A stretch of 6,507 bases of DNA from DASZTU01 sp035493835. Its GTDB lineage: Bacteria > Pseudomonadota > Alphaproteobacteria > Rhizobiales > Devosiaceae. Each line of letters begins with the position of its first letter. Within the stretch, counting starts at the first letter, position 1. The stretch spans positions 1-6,507 of the forward strand of contig DATJHO010000110.1 of NCBI GenBank assembly GCA_035493835.1. Reading direction: 5' to 3'. The position numbers were made by a program, and so were the translations under genes. Shown here piece by piece: positions 1 through 6,371 of the stretch. Below the pieces are notes generated by a model. The model did not search any database and was not told where the DNA came from. It was given only the letters and a program-made list of their open reading frames with translations.

Positions 1-645
1 CATGATGCCGCCCTCGTTGACGAGGTCGTCGCCCACGCCCTGGATGAAGCAGGCATGCGGCTGCGGATGCTCGTAGGAGGATTTCGACTTGGTCAGCTTG
101 CCGGTGAAGGGATCGACGTAATAGTGGCCCTGGCCCGGACCGTCGACACCATAGGCCCAGTGCAGGCCGGTGTTGAACCATTGCGGCGAGTTCGGCGCGA
201 CCATCTGCATGGCGAGCATGTAGCGCAGCTCGTCATTGAAGGCGGAGGCGTCTTCCTCCGTCTTGAAGTAGCCGCCCTTCCAGCCCCAATAGGTCCAGCA
301 GCCGGCGAGGCGGTCGAACACCTGCTTGGCCGAGAGCTCGCTGACGTAGCGCTCATTCTCGGGCAGCGCCTCCAGCGCCTCGGTGTCCGGCACCGAGCGC
401 CACAGGAAGGAGGGGACGGTCTCTTCTTCGACCTTCTTCAGGCGCGCGGCAACGCCCGCTTTCCGGAAATACTTCTGCGCCAGCACGTCGGAGGCGACCT
501 GCGACCAGGCGGTAGGGACCTCGACATTGTCGAGGTGGAAAACCACGGAGCCATCCGGGTTCTTGATCTCAGATGTCGTCAATCTGAAATCAATCCCTGC
601 GTAGGGTGACTGGCCTTGTGTTGTGTTGCGACGTTCGATTCGCAT
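1..645 (-). CDS. nrdJ: Vitamin B12-dependent (class II) ribonucleoside-diphosphate reductase, N-terminal part
   Basis: This enzyme reduces ribonucleotides to deoxyribonucleotides using adenosylcobalamin as radical source, so it supplies DNA precursors with or without oxygen. The minus strand is open for 215 codons from ATG (643-645) to the window edge, where the gene is cut off; the family is far longer. The protein begins MRIERRNTTQGQSPYAGIDF and continues through segments I recognise from alphaproteobacterial NrdJ: AWSQVASDVLAQKYFRKAGV, AGCWTYWGWKGGYFKTEEDA, MVAPNSPQWFNTGLHWAYG and HPQPHACFIQGVGDDLVNEG. Cys199 in the ACFIQ motif is probably the first cysteine of the redox pair that re-reduces the active site; this is assigned by family knowledge. 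The thiyl-radical cysteine lies beyond the edge. The start was chosen because MRIERR is the usual N-terminus, although only a weak G-rich Shine-Dalgarno (GGGG about 8 bases upstream) precedes it. It is divergent from the EamA gene. The family call is very secure. Confidence 0.94.
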   Translation of the reverse strand, partial: MRIERRNTTQGQSPYAGIDFRLTTSEIKNPDGSVVFHLDNVEVPTAWSQVASDVLAQKYFRKAGVAARLKKVEEETVPSFLWRSVPDTEALEALPENERYVSELSAKQVFDRLAGCWTYWGWKGGYFKTEEDASAFNDELRYMLAMQMVAPNSPQWFNTGLHWAYGVDGPGQGHYYVDPFTGKLTKSKSSYEHPQPHACFIQGVGDDLVNEGGIM

Positions 646-1103
646 TGGTCGTGCCCCGTAGTTTCTGGCCGCACCGCTTCCCGACGGCCCGGCTATTGTT
701 TTCCTTACGCGAACCTCGCAAACCGCCGTGCGAACGGCGGAACGATAGTCCGCATGCTCAAGCCGGTGGTTCCGGCCCTGTTTCTCTCAAGGACGAAGGT
801 CGACCCCAAAGGATCGATCTCGCCCCGGCATGCCCTTGAGCCCACCCCGTGGAGTTTTCCTTTCGGATCGCTCCCCTCGGGTTCGAAGGACCATGCGTTC
901 AACGCCCCAACGCAACAACTCTCCAGGCCACTGCTGCGGCCCCATTTTCGGGTCCGTTCGGACCCTCATTTTGCGCCCCGGAACTCCTGAATTCCGGGCA
1001 GACAAGCCCTCGCTCCGCGCCCTCAACCCAGGTGGCGGAGTGATCAGTTCAGGAGCCCTTTTGGGAGCGACCGGCGGGACCCAAACACACTCGCGCCGAA
1101 CAG
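646..1103 (-). ncRNA. Candidate structured 5' leader RNA of nrdJ (cis-acting)
   Basis: If the promoter at 1110-1139 is right, nrdJ mRNA carries about 460 untranslated nucleotides. In plus-strand coordinates these contain perfect stems at 723-729/734-740 (four-base loop), 762-766/772-776, 786-792/834-840 (long-range), 894-899/909-914, 950-955/960-965, 977-983/992-998 and 1013-1018/1035-1040. The eight-base loop at 984-991 is fully complementary to 1048-1055, which would allow a pseudoknot. No good reading frame with a ribosome site is evident, and the open frames here look like GC-rich noise. It does not match the cobalamin riboswitch core, tmRNA, RNase P or SRP RNA as I know them. A run of perfect stems is seen directly; a regulatory leader is inference. 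It could instead be a separate small RNA or non-transcribed spacer. Confidence 0.4.
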
Positions 1104-1109
1104 GTCGAA

Positions 1110-1139
1110 AGCTAGGACGACTCCGTTACGCCCGTCAAG
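1110..1139 (-). promoter_or_regulatory. Putative RpoD promoter of nrdJ
   Basis: On the minus strand CTTGAC (1139-1134) is followed by CTAGCT (1115-1110). Counting the -35 hexamer as TTGACG (1138-1133), the spacer is exactly 17 bases. The rhizobial housekeeping consensus is CTTGAC-N17-CTATAT, so the -35 is perfect and the -10 matches at four of six positions. Transcription would start near 1102-1105. One NrdR-like site overlaps the -35. The weak -10 and the long distance to the nrdJ start are the main doubts. Confidence 0.42.
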
Positions 1140-1148
1140 GATTAGTGC
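1133..1148 (-). promoter_or_regulatory. NrdR-box-like site 2, overlapping the nrdJ -35 element
   Basis: The minus strand reads GCACTAATCCTTGACG. It keeps the outer CTA/TTG half-site bases of the NrdR consensus acaCwAtATaTwGtgt but matches poorly in the centre (about 8 of 16). Its main support is position: its core begins exactly 31 bp from that of the better site at 1164-1179, a spacing known for tandem NrdR boxes. It also covers the putative -35, where the dNTP-sensing repressor NrdR would block RNA polymerase. Confidence 0.35.
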
Positions 1149-1163
1149 GAGTTCCTGAATCAA

Positions 1164-1179
1164 ATACTAAATATGGTGG
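1164..1179 (-). promoter_or_regulatory. NrdR-box-like site 1 upstream of nrdJ promoter
   Basis: The minus strand reads CCACCATATTTAGTAT, matching the NrdR consensus acaCwAtATaTwGtgt at about 12 of 16 positions, including the AtAT centre and the TwG half. NrdR is a zinc-finger/ATP-cone repressor that binds paired boxes upstream of ribonucleotide reductase genes of all classes. A site here, about 25 bp upstream of the -35, fits that role. The AT-rich patch stands out in a GC-rich surrounding. Confidence 0.45.
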
Positions 1180-1263
1180 ATTGGGTGGGATAACAGGGGG
1201 TGGTCCCGCGCCTGTGATCGAGCCAAGTATCAGTGAGTCCAAGAGGATTCCCAAACGAAAAAA

Positions 1264-1308
1264 TTATCCACGGGGGGTGTGGACGGCGGCTTCGCCCCGC
1301 TGTTCACA
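1264..1308 (-). promoter_or_regulatory. Two DnaA-box-like sites with a short inverted repeat, upstream of nrdJ
   Basis: TTATCCACG at 1264-1272 matches the DnaA box TTWTNCACA at eight of nine positions, and CTGTTCACA at 1300-1308 at seven of nine. TCCAC (1267-1271) and GTGGA (1279-1283) form an inverted repeat. DnaA is known to regulate nrd promoters in several bacteria, coupling dNTP supply to replication, so sites about 160-200 bp upstream of the nrdJ start of transcription are plausible. Two sites are too few for an origin. Chance similarity is possible. Confidence 0.28.
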
Positions 1309-1347
1309 GGCGAGGTATTTTTTCTCATCGCGCCATTGAATTTTGCG

Positions 1348-1396
1348 GACTCACGTAAGGCTACGGGAGTCGTGAAACAGGTATACCGCCGGCGGT
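1348..1396. promoter_or_regulatory. Two dyad-symmetric elements upstream of the EamA transporter gene
   Basis: The first element (1348-1371) is a stem of GACTC/GAGTC plus CGTA/TACG with a single A-G mismatch and an AGGC loop. The second (1385-1396) is a perfect 12-bp palindrome, ACCGCCGGCGGT. They lie 65-113 bases before the EamA start codon. Neither is followed by a T-run, so neither looks like an intrinsic terminator. They could be an operator or part of the EamA 5' untranslated region. I could not place a convincing promoter for that gene nearby. Confidence 0.3.
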
Positions 1397-1460
1397 GTGG
1401 CTGCGGGGCCGGATCGGGGCCAAATAGGGCGCAACTGATTCCCGCCGGATAGCCTCCCCG

Positions 1461-2366
1461 ATGACCGATTCGAACCCAGCACCCGCGAGCCTGCGGGCGC
1501 GCATCACGCCCGCGGGCTTGATGTTCCTTGCCATCACCTCGATCGGCTGGGGCTTCAACTGGCCCGTGACGAAATTCCTGATCGGCGAATTGCCGCCGCT
1601 GACCCTGCGGGGCCTCAGCGGCGTGGTCGGCGCGCTGTTGCTTGCGGTCCTGGCGGTTGCGCGCGGGCAGAGCCTTTACGTGCCGCGCAAGATGTGGGGG
1701 CGGCTGGTGCTCGCCGCCGTGCTCAATGTCAGCGGCTGGATGGTGCTGATGGGGCTGGCGCTCTTGTGGCTGCCGGCGAGCGAGGCGGCGCTGATCGCCT
1801 ACACCATGCCGGTCTGGGCGTCCTTGATCGCCTGGCCGGTGCTCGGCGAGCGGCCGACATTGTTGCGGACCTTGGCGCTGGTGATGGCGTTTGCTGGGCT
1901 TGCCTCCATCATGGGCGGCAATGGCATTGCCGCCAGCGAAGCGAAATTGCCGGGCATCGTCATGGCGCTGGTGGGCTCGATCGGCTTTGCCGTCGGCACC
2001 TTGCTGTCGAAGCGGCATCCGCTGCATCTGCCGCCGATCCCGGGCGCGGCGTGGCAGGTCGGGCTTGGCTGCCTGCCGGTCGCCATCGTGGGCCTTTTGC
2101 TCGAGACTTCGCATTGGGGCGCGGTGACGCCGCTCGGCTGGTGGCTCCTGGTCTATTCGGTGCTCGGCCAGTTCTGCATCGCCTATGTCTGCTGGTTCGC
2201 GGCGCTGGCGCGGCTACCGGCTTCCGTTGCGGCGATCGGCACCATGGCCGTGCCCGTCATCGGCGTCGTCGCCTCCGCAATCGCCTTGCACGAGCCGCTC
2301 GGGGCAGGGCAGATCGCCGCGCTGATCTTCACACTCGCGGGCGTGGCGCTCGCGACGAGGTCGTAA
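1461..2366 (+). CDS. EamA/DMT-superfamily transporter
   Basis: This is a 301-residue inner-membrane permease of the drug/metabolite transporter superfamily, probably an exporter of a small metabolite; the substrate cannot be read from sequence. It has two EamA repeats (about residues 17-152 and 164-299), each of five predicted helices. Approximate helix positions are 18-40, 47-67, 82-104, 107-127, 134-152, 164-182, 197-215, 223-248, 253-275 and 281-299. The family's glutamate after the fourth helix of each repeat is present in LGERPT (residue 130) and LHEPLG (residue 278). The length is normal and the gene looks intact. ATG 1461 is the only plausible upstream start, since an in-frame stop lies at 1425-1427; no strong Shine-Dalgarno is visible. 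It is divergent from nrdJ and followed after 53 bp by the b561 gene. Confidence 0.9.
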   Translation: MTDSNPAPASLRARITPAGLMFLAITSIGWGFNWPVTKFLIGELPPLTLRGLSGVVGALLLAVLAVARGQSLYVPRKMWGRLVLAAVLNVSGWMVLMGLALLWLPASEAALIAYTMPVWASLIAWPVLGERPTLLRTLALVMAFAGLASIMGGNGIAASEAKLPGIVMALVGSIGFAVGTLLSKRHPLHLPPIPGAAWQVGLGCLPVAIVGLLLETSHWGAVTPLGWWLLVYSVLGQFCIAYVCWFAALARLPASVAAIGTMAVPVIGVVASAIALHEPLGAGQIAALIFTLAGVALATRS

Positions 2367-2419
2367 GGCCGCATACTCAGGAAGACAGCCGGCTCGAGTC
2401 AGAAAAGGGTGCAACACGA

Positions 2420-2836
2420 ATGTCACCGCGATTGCATTACGGGACGCCAGCGAAGATCTTCCACTGGGCCATCGTGGCGCTGCTGCTAATCCAATATCCG
2501 ATCGGCTGGCTCATGCCGGACATCCACCGAGGGATGCAACCTGGCGCCGGAATGACTTTTCACGTCTCGACCGGTCTCGTGATCTTCAGTCTGATCGTGC
2601 TTCGGTTCGCCTGGCGCTTGACCGATCCGGTGGCCCCTGAAAGTTCATTGCCAGCGTGGCAGAGACTGTCATCCGAGATGGTCCACTGGATGCTCTACGT
2701 CATGGTGCTGCTGACCACGCTGTCCGGCTGGCTGTTCGCATCCTTCCGCGGCTGGTCGATCTCATTCTTCTATCTGGTGCCGTTCCCGATGCCACTGCAA
2801 GCCACAGCCATCGCCATTTCAATAAAGATTGCCTAA
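2420..2836 (+). CDS. Cytochrome b561-family protein, C-terminally truncated
   Basis: Bacterial b561 proteins are inner-membrane dihaem cytochromes with four helices, usually about 175-190 residues, that pass electrons from quinol. This one has 138 codons. The beginning is typical: HYGTPAKIFHW leads into helix 1 (13-32), FHVSTG into helix 2 (47-66), and HWMLYVMVLLTTLSGWLFA forms helix 3 (89-107), followed by the characteristic GWSISFFYLVPFPM. After about residue 125 the similarity stops and the tail PLQATAIAISIKIA is unrelated. The fourth helix, with its two histidine haem ligands, is missing; I find it in no frame downstream. By analogy with E. coli CybB, each of the two haems would lose one axial ligand (His15 and His48 remain), so the product is probably non-functional. 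AAAAGGG at 2403-2409 is a fair ribosome site for ATG 2420. It may be co-transcribed with the EamA gene. Confidence 0.82.
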   Translation: MSPRLHYGTPAKIFHWAIVALLLIQYPIGWLMPDIHRGMQPGAGMTFHVSTGLVIFSLIVLRFAWRLTDPVAPESSLPAWQRLSSEMVHWMLYVMVLLTTLSGWLFASFRGWSISFFYLVPFPMPLQATAIAISIKIA

Positions 2837-3032
2837 AGGCCCGCAGAACCGTTTCAGGCATTGTCAACCCAGGTCAACAAACCGTCAGCAAGGGTCTATC
2901 GCCGGCACGGCCAACGCTAATGGAGGACGGAGTCCCGCGCAATCCTGATGGAGGTGCCGCGCATCCGAATGATCGGGCAGACGTGGTCATCTCCCTGCTT
3001 TTCCCGGCTGCACAACCGTGAGGGGAAATCCG
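2837..3032 (+). promoter_or_regulatory. Spacer before cyclase gene, with its ribosome binding site
   Basis: This 196-base gap is not recognisable as b561 or cyclase coding sequence. AGGGG at 3021-3025, seven bases before GTG 3033, is a good Shine-Dalgarno and fixes the cyclase start. GTCAAC occurs twice (2864-2869 and 2873-2878), nine bases apart, and might be an operator half-site pair. TTGTCA at 2861-2866 resembles a -35 but has no matching -10 at normal spacing. A 33-codon frame (2920-3021) has no ribosome site and is not called. Confidence 0.4.
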
Positions 3033-6000
3033 GTGCGTACGATCACGGAGTGGTTGGCGTCGCTCGGACTGCCCGAGTCTGCGGATCGCTTTGCTGAAAA
3101 TGGCATCGATATCTCCGTTCTCCCGGATCTGACGGACCAGGACCTCAAGGAGATCGGGGTTTTGCTCGGCCATCGCCGAAAGATGCTGCGCGCCATCAGC
3201 GAGCTTGCCGGGACCGGCACGCCGCCGCCCGGCGGGGCGCCCCAGCCGAAGCAAGAGCAGCAAGAACATGATGCCGAGCGACGCCAAGTGACTGTGATGT
3301 TCACCGATCTCGTCGGTTCCACCGCGCTCTCCGCCCGGATGGACCCCGAGGATTTGCGAGAGATTATTTCGGCGTACCAGAAATGCGTCGCCGAGACCAT
3401 GCGGCACTTCGACGGCTTCGTGGCGAAATACATGGGCGACGGCGTGCTCGTGTATTTTGGTTACCCGATGGCCCACGAGGATGACGCTGAGCGGGCCGTA
3501 CGAGCGGGACTGGAGCTGATCACGGCGGTGACGGGGCTTCAGACCCGGGCTTCGCTGCAAACTCGCATCGGCATTGCAACGGGTTTGGTCGTGGTCGGCG
3601 ACCTGATCGGATCCGGCGAAGCCCAGGAGCGCGGCATTGTCGGCGAGACGCCGAATCTCGCCGCTCGCTTGCAGGGGATTGCCGACCCGGACACCGTAGT
3701 GATCGGTGAGAGCACACGAAAGCTGCTCGGCAATCTTTTCGAGCTCCAGGACCTCGGAGCCAGGGATCTCAAGGGGCTCGCCGGTCCGACGCGAGCCTGG
3801 GCGGCGCTGCGGACGAGCTCGATAGGAAGCCGCTTCGAGGCATTGCGCTCAGGCCGGACGCCGCTCGTCGGCCGGGTCGAGGAGTTCGAGTTGCTGGTCC
3901 GCCGCTGGCAGCAGGCTAAGTCCGGCCAAGGACACGTGGTGGTTCTCACTGGCGAGCCGGGCATCGGCAAATCTCGCATTACGGTTGCGCTTCAGCAGCA
4001 TCTGCAAGACGAGCCGTACACCCGGCTGCGCCAGTTCTGCTCACCGCATCACCAGGCCACCCCGCTGCACCCGTTTATCGGTCAGCTCGAAAGGGTCGCT
4101 GGCTTCGCGCGCGACGATACGGCCCGGGAGAAGCTCACGAAGCTGGAAGCCGTTCTAGCTAATGCATCGCCCGAGGAAATCGGGATCATGGCCGCCTTGC
4201 TTTCGATCCCGAATGATGGGCGCTACCCTGTTCCAGAGCTGAGCCCGCAAAAGCGGAAGGAGAGGACCTTGACAGCGCTGCTGACGCAATTGGAGCGCTT
4301 GTCGGCGCGGCAGCCCGTGCTACTCGTGTTCGAGGATGTGCACTGGAGCGATCCAACAACGCTCGAATTGCTGATCTTGACGATCGAGCGAGTGCAACAC
4401 TTGCCAGTGCTGTTGCTTGTCACGGCACGGCCGGAGTTCAAGCCGCCTTGGCCCGACTATGCGCATGTGACCAGCATTACGCTCGGGCGCATCGGTCCAG
4501 GCGAAGGGGCATCGTTGATCCAGCAAATCATGGGTGGCAAGGTGCTACCCAGCGAGGTACTGCAGCAGATCCTTGCTCGCACGGACGGTGTCCCGTTGTT
4601 CGTCGAGGAACTGACCAAAGCCGTAGTCGAGAGCGGCGTGCTCATCGACGCGGGCGATCGATACACAGTGTCAGGGCCGTTGCCGGCGCGGGCGATTCCG
4701 ACGTCGCTTAACGCTTCGCTGCTTGCGCGGCTCGATCGCCTGGCGCCGGTGCGCGAAGTGGCGCAGATCGGAGCGGCGCTGGGGCGCCAGTTCTCGCACG
4801 CGCTCATCAGCGCCGTTGCGCCAATGCCACTGCCGCAGCTCAATGACGCCTTGGCCCAGCTCGAGAACGCGGAATTGATTTTTCGGCGAGGGACGCCTCC
4901 CGACGCAGAATACACCTTTAAGCACGCGTTGGTGCAGGATGCCGCGTACGGCACGTTGCTGCGCGCCCGGCGACAACAGCTACATGGCCGTATCGCCGAC
5001 ATCCTTGAACGTCAATTTCCAGAAGTCGCTGAGATGCAGCCCGAGCGACTGGCACAGCATTGCGCTGAAGCTGGCCTCGTCGAGAAGGCGGTCGGTTACT
5101 GCCTCAAAGCGGGCCAACACGCCATCGCTCGGGGGACCATGACCGAGGCGGTGGCACAGCTCCGGAAGGGCCTCGACGTCCTGGCCGGCTTGCCAGACGG
5201 TGCCGCGCGCCAGCAACAGGAGCTTGATCTGCAGATCGCGCTCGGACATGCGCTGGATACAACGAAAGGTCTGGCCGCGGTTGAGGCCGGCGAGGCCTAC
5301 GCTCGCGCGCGCCAGCTCTGCAAGCAACTAGACCGTCCGGCGCAGTTAGGACTGGTCCTGTATGGTCAGTATTTGTTTCGCATCGTTCGCGGCGAGCTGG
5401 AGCAGGCGGAACATCATGCCGACGAGCTGCGCCAATTGGGCGAGGCACACGACGATCCAATGTGGAAATGTTTCGGCGCGCAACTCAGCGGGAATATCTG
5501 CTTTTATCTTGGCAAGCTCACCGACGTGCGCGCCTACCTTCAGGACGCTCTCTCCTTATGGGAGCCCTCGCATCGGGCGTTCGCACCGACCGCGGAGGAT
5601 CCTTACGTTGGGGCCATTTTCCACATCTCCCGGACGTTGCTCTGCCTCGGCCATCTCGACCAGGCGCGTTTGCGACGGGATGAGGCCCTGGCCGAGGCGC
5701 AACGGCTCTCGCCCTTCATGCGGGCGTTCGCACTTCGTCAGGCTTGGTATGGCGATTGGGCGGTCGAGGGAGCTGAAGCGGCCCAGACGATGCTTGCGTC
5801 GGCCAGGGACGTCGTGGCCGTCTCGAACGAGCATGGCTTCCGCGACTCGTTGGCTATCGGAAACATCATGAGCGGCTGGTGCCATTGCGCCTTGGGGCAA
5901 GCGGACGAGGGCCTCCCGCTACTCCTTCAAGGGTTGGCAGTGTGTCGAGCAGGCGGTCGCAAATTGATGATTCCATTTTTTCTGACGACGCTGGCGGAAG

Positions 6001-6371
6001 CCTATGCGATGGCCGGGCGGCCCGGCGAAGGCCTTGATCAGCTCGCCGAGGCGGCCGAATTGGTGGAAGCCACACACGAGCGCTGGACGGAGGCCGAAAT
6101 ATTTCGGTTGCGAGGGACACTGCTGCTGTCCATGCGCGAACATGCTGCGGCAGAGGAGAGCTATCGCCGCGCGATCGAAGTAGCGCAGCGACAGGGCGCC
6201 AAGTTCTGGGAGCTGCGCGCGGCGCTTGGCCTTGCGCGACTCTGGCGTGACCAGGGCAAACACACCAAGGCGCGCGATGTCCTCTCGCCCGTCTACGGCT
6301 GGTTCATCGAAGGCTCCAATGCCAGGGACTTAAGGGAGGCCAGGGCCTTGCTCGTCGAACTGGCGCAATGA
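3033..6371 (+). CDS. SAM domain / class III adenylate-guanylate cyclase / AAA-type ATPase / TPR protein
   Basis: A 1112-residue, probably cytoplasmic signalling protein with no signal peptide or membrane helix. Domains, numbered from GTG 3033: SAM (sterile alpha motif) at about 2-60; a short Pro/Gln/Glu linker; class III cyclase catalytic domain at about 83-262; AAA_16/NACHT-like ATPase at about 275-560; alpha-helical TPR-type repeats at about 680-1110. In the cyclase, metal-binding Asp92 (FTDLVGS) and Asp136 (KYMGDG), Lys132, Asn208 and Arg212 (GETPNLAARL) are present, so nucleotide cyclisation is plausible; the usual Asp/Thr base-selecting position appears to be Gly201. Walker A is GEPGIGKS (307-314, Lys313) and Walker B VLLVFEDVHW (Asp435). 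GTG 3033 is preferred over GTG 3018 because AGGGG lies seven bases before it and the SAM domain starts at once; 3018 has no ribosome site. Such proteins are numerous in Bradyrhizobium, and their inputs are mostly unknown. Confidence 0.92.
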   Translation: MRTITEWLASLGLPESADRFAENGIDISVLPDLTDQDLKEIGVLLGHRRKMLRAISELAGTGTPPPGGAPQPKQEQQEHDAERRQVTVMFTDLVGSTALSARMDPEDLREIISAYQKCVAETMRHFDGFVAKYMGDGVLVYFGYPMAHEDDAERAVRAGLELITAVTGLQTRASLQTRIGIATGLVVVGDLIGSGEAQERGIVGETPNLAARLQGIADPDTVVIGESTRKLLGNLFELQDLGARDLKGLAGPTRAWAALRTSSIGSRFEALRSGRTPLVGRVEEFELLVRRWQQAKSGQGHVVVLTGEPGIGKSRITVALQQHLQDEPYTRLRQFCSPHHQATPLHPFIGQLERVAGFARDDTAREKLTKLEAVLANASPEEIGIMAALLSIPNDGRYPVPELSPQKRKERTLTALLTQLERLSARQPVLLVFEDVHWSDPTTLELLILTIERVQHLPVLLLVTARPEFKPPWPDYAHVTSITLGRIGPGEGASLIQQIMGGKVLPSEVLQQILARTDGVPLFVEELTKAVVESGVLIDAGDRYTVSGPLPARAIPTSLNASLLARLDRLAPVREVAQIGAALGRQFSHALISAVAPMPLPQLNDALAQLENAELIFRRGTPPDAEYTFKHALVQDAAYGTLLRARRQQLHGRIADILERQFPEVAEMQPERLAQHCAEAGLVEKAVGYCLKAGQHAIARGTMTEAVAQLRKGLDVLAGLPDGAARQQQELDLQIALGHALDTTKGLAAVEAGEAYARARQLCKQLDRPAQLGLVLYGQYLFRIVRGELEQAEHHADELRQLGEAHDDPMWKCFGAQLSGNICFYLGKLTDVRAYLQDALSLWEPSHRAFAPTAEDPYVGAIFHISRTLLCLGHLDQARLRRDEALAEAQRLSPFMRAFALRQAWYGDWAVEGAEAAQTMLASARDVVAVSNEHGFRDSLAIGNIMSGWCHCALGQADEGLPLLLQGLAVCRAGGRKLMIPFFLTTLAEAYAMAGRPGEGLDQLAEAAELVEATHERWTEAEIFRLRGTLLLSMREHAAAEESYRRAIEVAQRQGAKFWELRAALGLARLWRDQGKHTKARDVLSPVYGWFIEGSNARDLREARALLVELAQ

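Noticed and set aside
927..933. GCCACTG, a motif found in cobalamin riboswitches, upstream of a B12-dependent enzyme gene
   Set aside because: It lies on the plus strand, opposite to nrdJ, and the rest of the riboswitch core (the CCCCGCaACTG region and B12 box) is absent on both strands.
950..965. Perfect GGGTCC/GGACCC hairpin as an intrinsic terminator
   Set aside because: On neither strand is it followed directly by a T-run: toward nrdJ it is followed by GAAAATGGGG, and in the other direction by TCATTTTG.
787..1026. Minus-strand open frame of 79 codons as an nrdJ leader peptide
   Set aside because: Arg/Gly-rich composition typical of GC-rich noise, no convincing start signal, and it overlaps the stem-loops.
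830..1339. Plus-strand open frame of 169 codons in the nrdJ-EamA gap
   Set aside because: No ribosome site, low-complexity Arg/Pro/Gly/Ser composition, no recognisable domain, and it runs through the putative control sites of nrdJ.
1230..2114. Minus-strand open frame of 294 codons opposite the EamA gene
   Set aside because: It is the antisense shadow of the EamA gene; the composition is His/Gln/Arg-rich without domains, while the plus frame has ten proper membrane helices.
2656..3021. Plus-strand open frame of 121 codons as the frameshifted end of the b561 protein or a separate gene
   Set aside because: It has no membrane helix with paired histidines and no family resemblance, and it largely overlaps b561 in another frame.
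3018..6371. Many antisense and alternate-frame ORFs across the cyclase gene
   Set aside because: They are shadows of a long, strongly recognisable coding sequence in a GC-rich genome.
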